Of a stretch of 64,000 bases of DNA, positions 63,665 to 64,000 are shown in pieces. The notes beneath the pieces were generated by a model, which made no database searches, had not been told where the DNA came from, and was given only the letters and a program-made list of their open reading frames with translations. The stretch is taken from the NCBI RefSeq assembly GCF_000227685.2, contig NZ_CP007029.1, positions 2,330,501 to 2,394,500 of the forward strand. The letters are read 5' to 3'. Each line of letters begins with the position of its first letter. The stretch's first letter is position 1. The DNA is from Thioalkalivibrio paradoxus ARh 1. GTDB taxonomy: Bacteria; Pseudomonadota; Gammaproteobacteria; Ectothiorhodospirales; Ectothiorhodospiraceae. The position numbers were made by a program, and so were the translations under genes.

Positions 63665-64000
63665 GTGCGTGTTCTGGTGACTGGGGGCACCGGCTTCATC
63701 GGGTCGCATTGCGTGGCGGAGCTCTTGGGACGCGGCCACGCGGTGCGGCTGCTGGTGCGCAACCCGGCCCGCGTCGCAAGGTCGTCGGCTCCGTTGCAGA
63801 AGGAGACACCGGCGTACAGCGTCGGTGACGTGTCGGACCGCGCTTCGGTCGAACGTGCCATGGCGGGCTGCGATGCGGTCCTTCATGCGGCCGCCGTCTA
63901 TTCGCTTGATGTGCGTGACGCTGACGCCATGCGCCGGATCAATGCAGTCGGCACCCTGAACGTGCTGAACGCGGCCGGGGACCGCGGTCTGGATCCCATC
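63665..64000 (+). CDS. NAD-dependent epimerase/dehydratase family protein (3' truncated by window)
   Basis: N-terminal 112 residues of an extended SDR, open to the window edge. Reads VRVLVTGGTGFIGSHCVAEL from a GTG at 63665 (NAD site GGTGFIG), then LLVRNPARVA, VGDVSDRASVERAMAGCDAV, LHAAAVYSLDV, typical of sugar-nucleotide or dihydroflavonol-4-reductase-like enzymes. The start is inferred from homology; only a weak ribosome-binding site is visible. Confidence 0.85.
   Translation, partial: MRVLVTGGTGFIGSHCVAELLGRGHAVRLLVRNPARVARSSAPLQKETPAYSVGDVSDRASVERAMAGCDAVLHAAAVYSLDVRDADAMRRINAVGTLNVLNAAGDRGLDPI

Noticed and set aside
1-64000. CRISPR array, rRNA operon, complete insertion sequence, or replication origin
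   Set aside because: No regularly spaced repeats, no rRNA sequence, no intact transposase, and no DnaA-box cluster were found on reading both strands.

Overview
The window looks like the chromosome of a GC-rich (roughly two-thirds G+C), sulfur-oxidising gammaproteobacterium, most likely an Ectothiorhodospiraceae member close to Thioalkalivibrio. The main clues are a sulfur oxygenase reductase gene (24.6-25.6 kb), an SQR-like flavoprotein, a multihaem cytochrome c, and gammaproteobacterial housekeeping genes such as pyrC, glgC and YheT- and SEC-C/UPF0149-type proteins. The taxon is inferred from gene content only.

Layout. 1-43.5 kb is mostly ordinary chromosome. In order it holds the end of an RND efflux pump; a DUF1566 protein; tRNA-Leu(UAA); a large PEP-synthase-like protein; glgC; pirin; a four-gene sugar-type ABC importer (minus strand); macro-domain, SDR, bifunctional-nuclease/PDZ and YheT-like hydrolase genes; an SQR-like flavoprotein; a HerA-like ATPase; a DUF2207-type membrane protein; a minus-strand gene set made of a FadL-type porin, sulfur oxygenase reductase and a CoA-disulfide-reductase-like flavoprotein; pyrC; and assorted membrane and SEC-C proteins. 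Four copies of a ~155-bp repeat (6.1, 7.7, 18.7, 34.6 kb) sit in the intergenic spaces, two or more of them directly behind stop codons.

40-60 kb is an accessory island. A type I restriction-modification locus (hsdM-hsdS ... hsdR) is split by inserted DNA flanked by a ~135-bp direct duplication of the hsdS 3' end fused to a truncated fic gene. Two copies of a ~615-bp segment (45.37-45.98 and 52.60-53.21 kb) each encode the N-terminal part of an integron-type tyrosine recombinase. Each is followed, on the opposite strand and in the divergent layout expected of an integron, by gene cassettes with attC-like sites. In four cassettes the first bases of the cassette are the exact reverse complement of the R'' core of that cassette's own attC, which is strong internal evidence that these are real integron cassettes. 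The cassettes encode a DUF4258/YgiT pair, a cyclase-like protein, a small membrane protein resembling EACC1-type conflict components, and an antitoxin with a ParE-type toxin killed by a 17-bp tandem duplication and a stop codon. The island also carries two YefM-YoeB pairs, VapBC, Xre-RES, an XRE antitoxin with a PIN fragment, VapC and HepT remnants, a Uma2 nuclease, an AAA ATPase and a NERD-helicase.

60-64 kb returns to physiology: a six-haem secreted cytochrome c (minus strand) and the start of an NAD-dependent epimerase/dehydratase cut by the window end.

How the genes work together: porin, SOR and flavoprotein are arranged as one sulfur-handling unit. The ABC genes form one importer. HsdR, HsdM and HsdS can still form a complete restriction enzyme despite the split. 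The toxin-antitoxin pairs probably stabilise the island. No CRISPR array, rRNA or prophage was seen.
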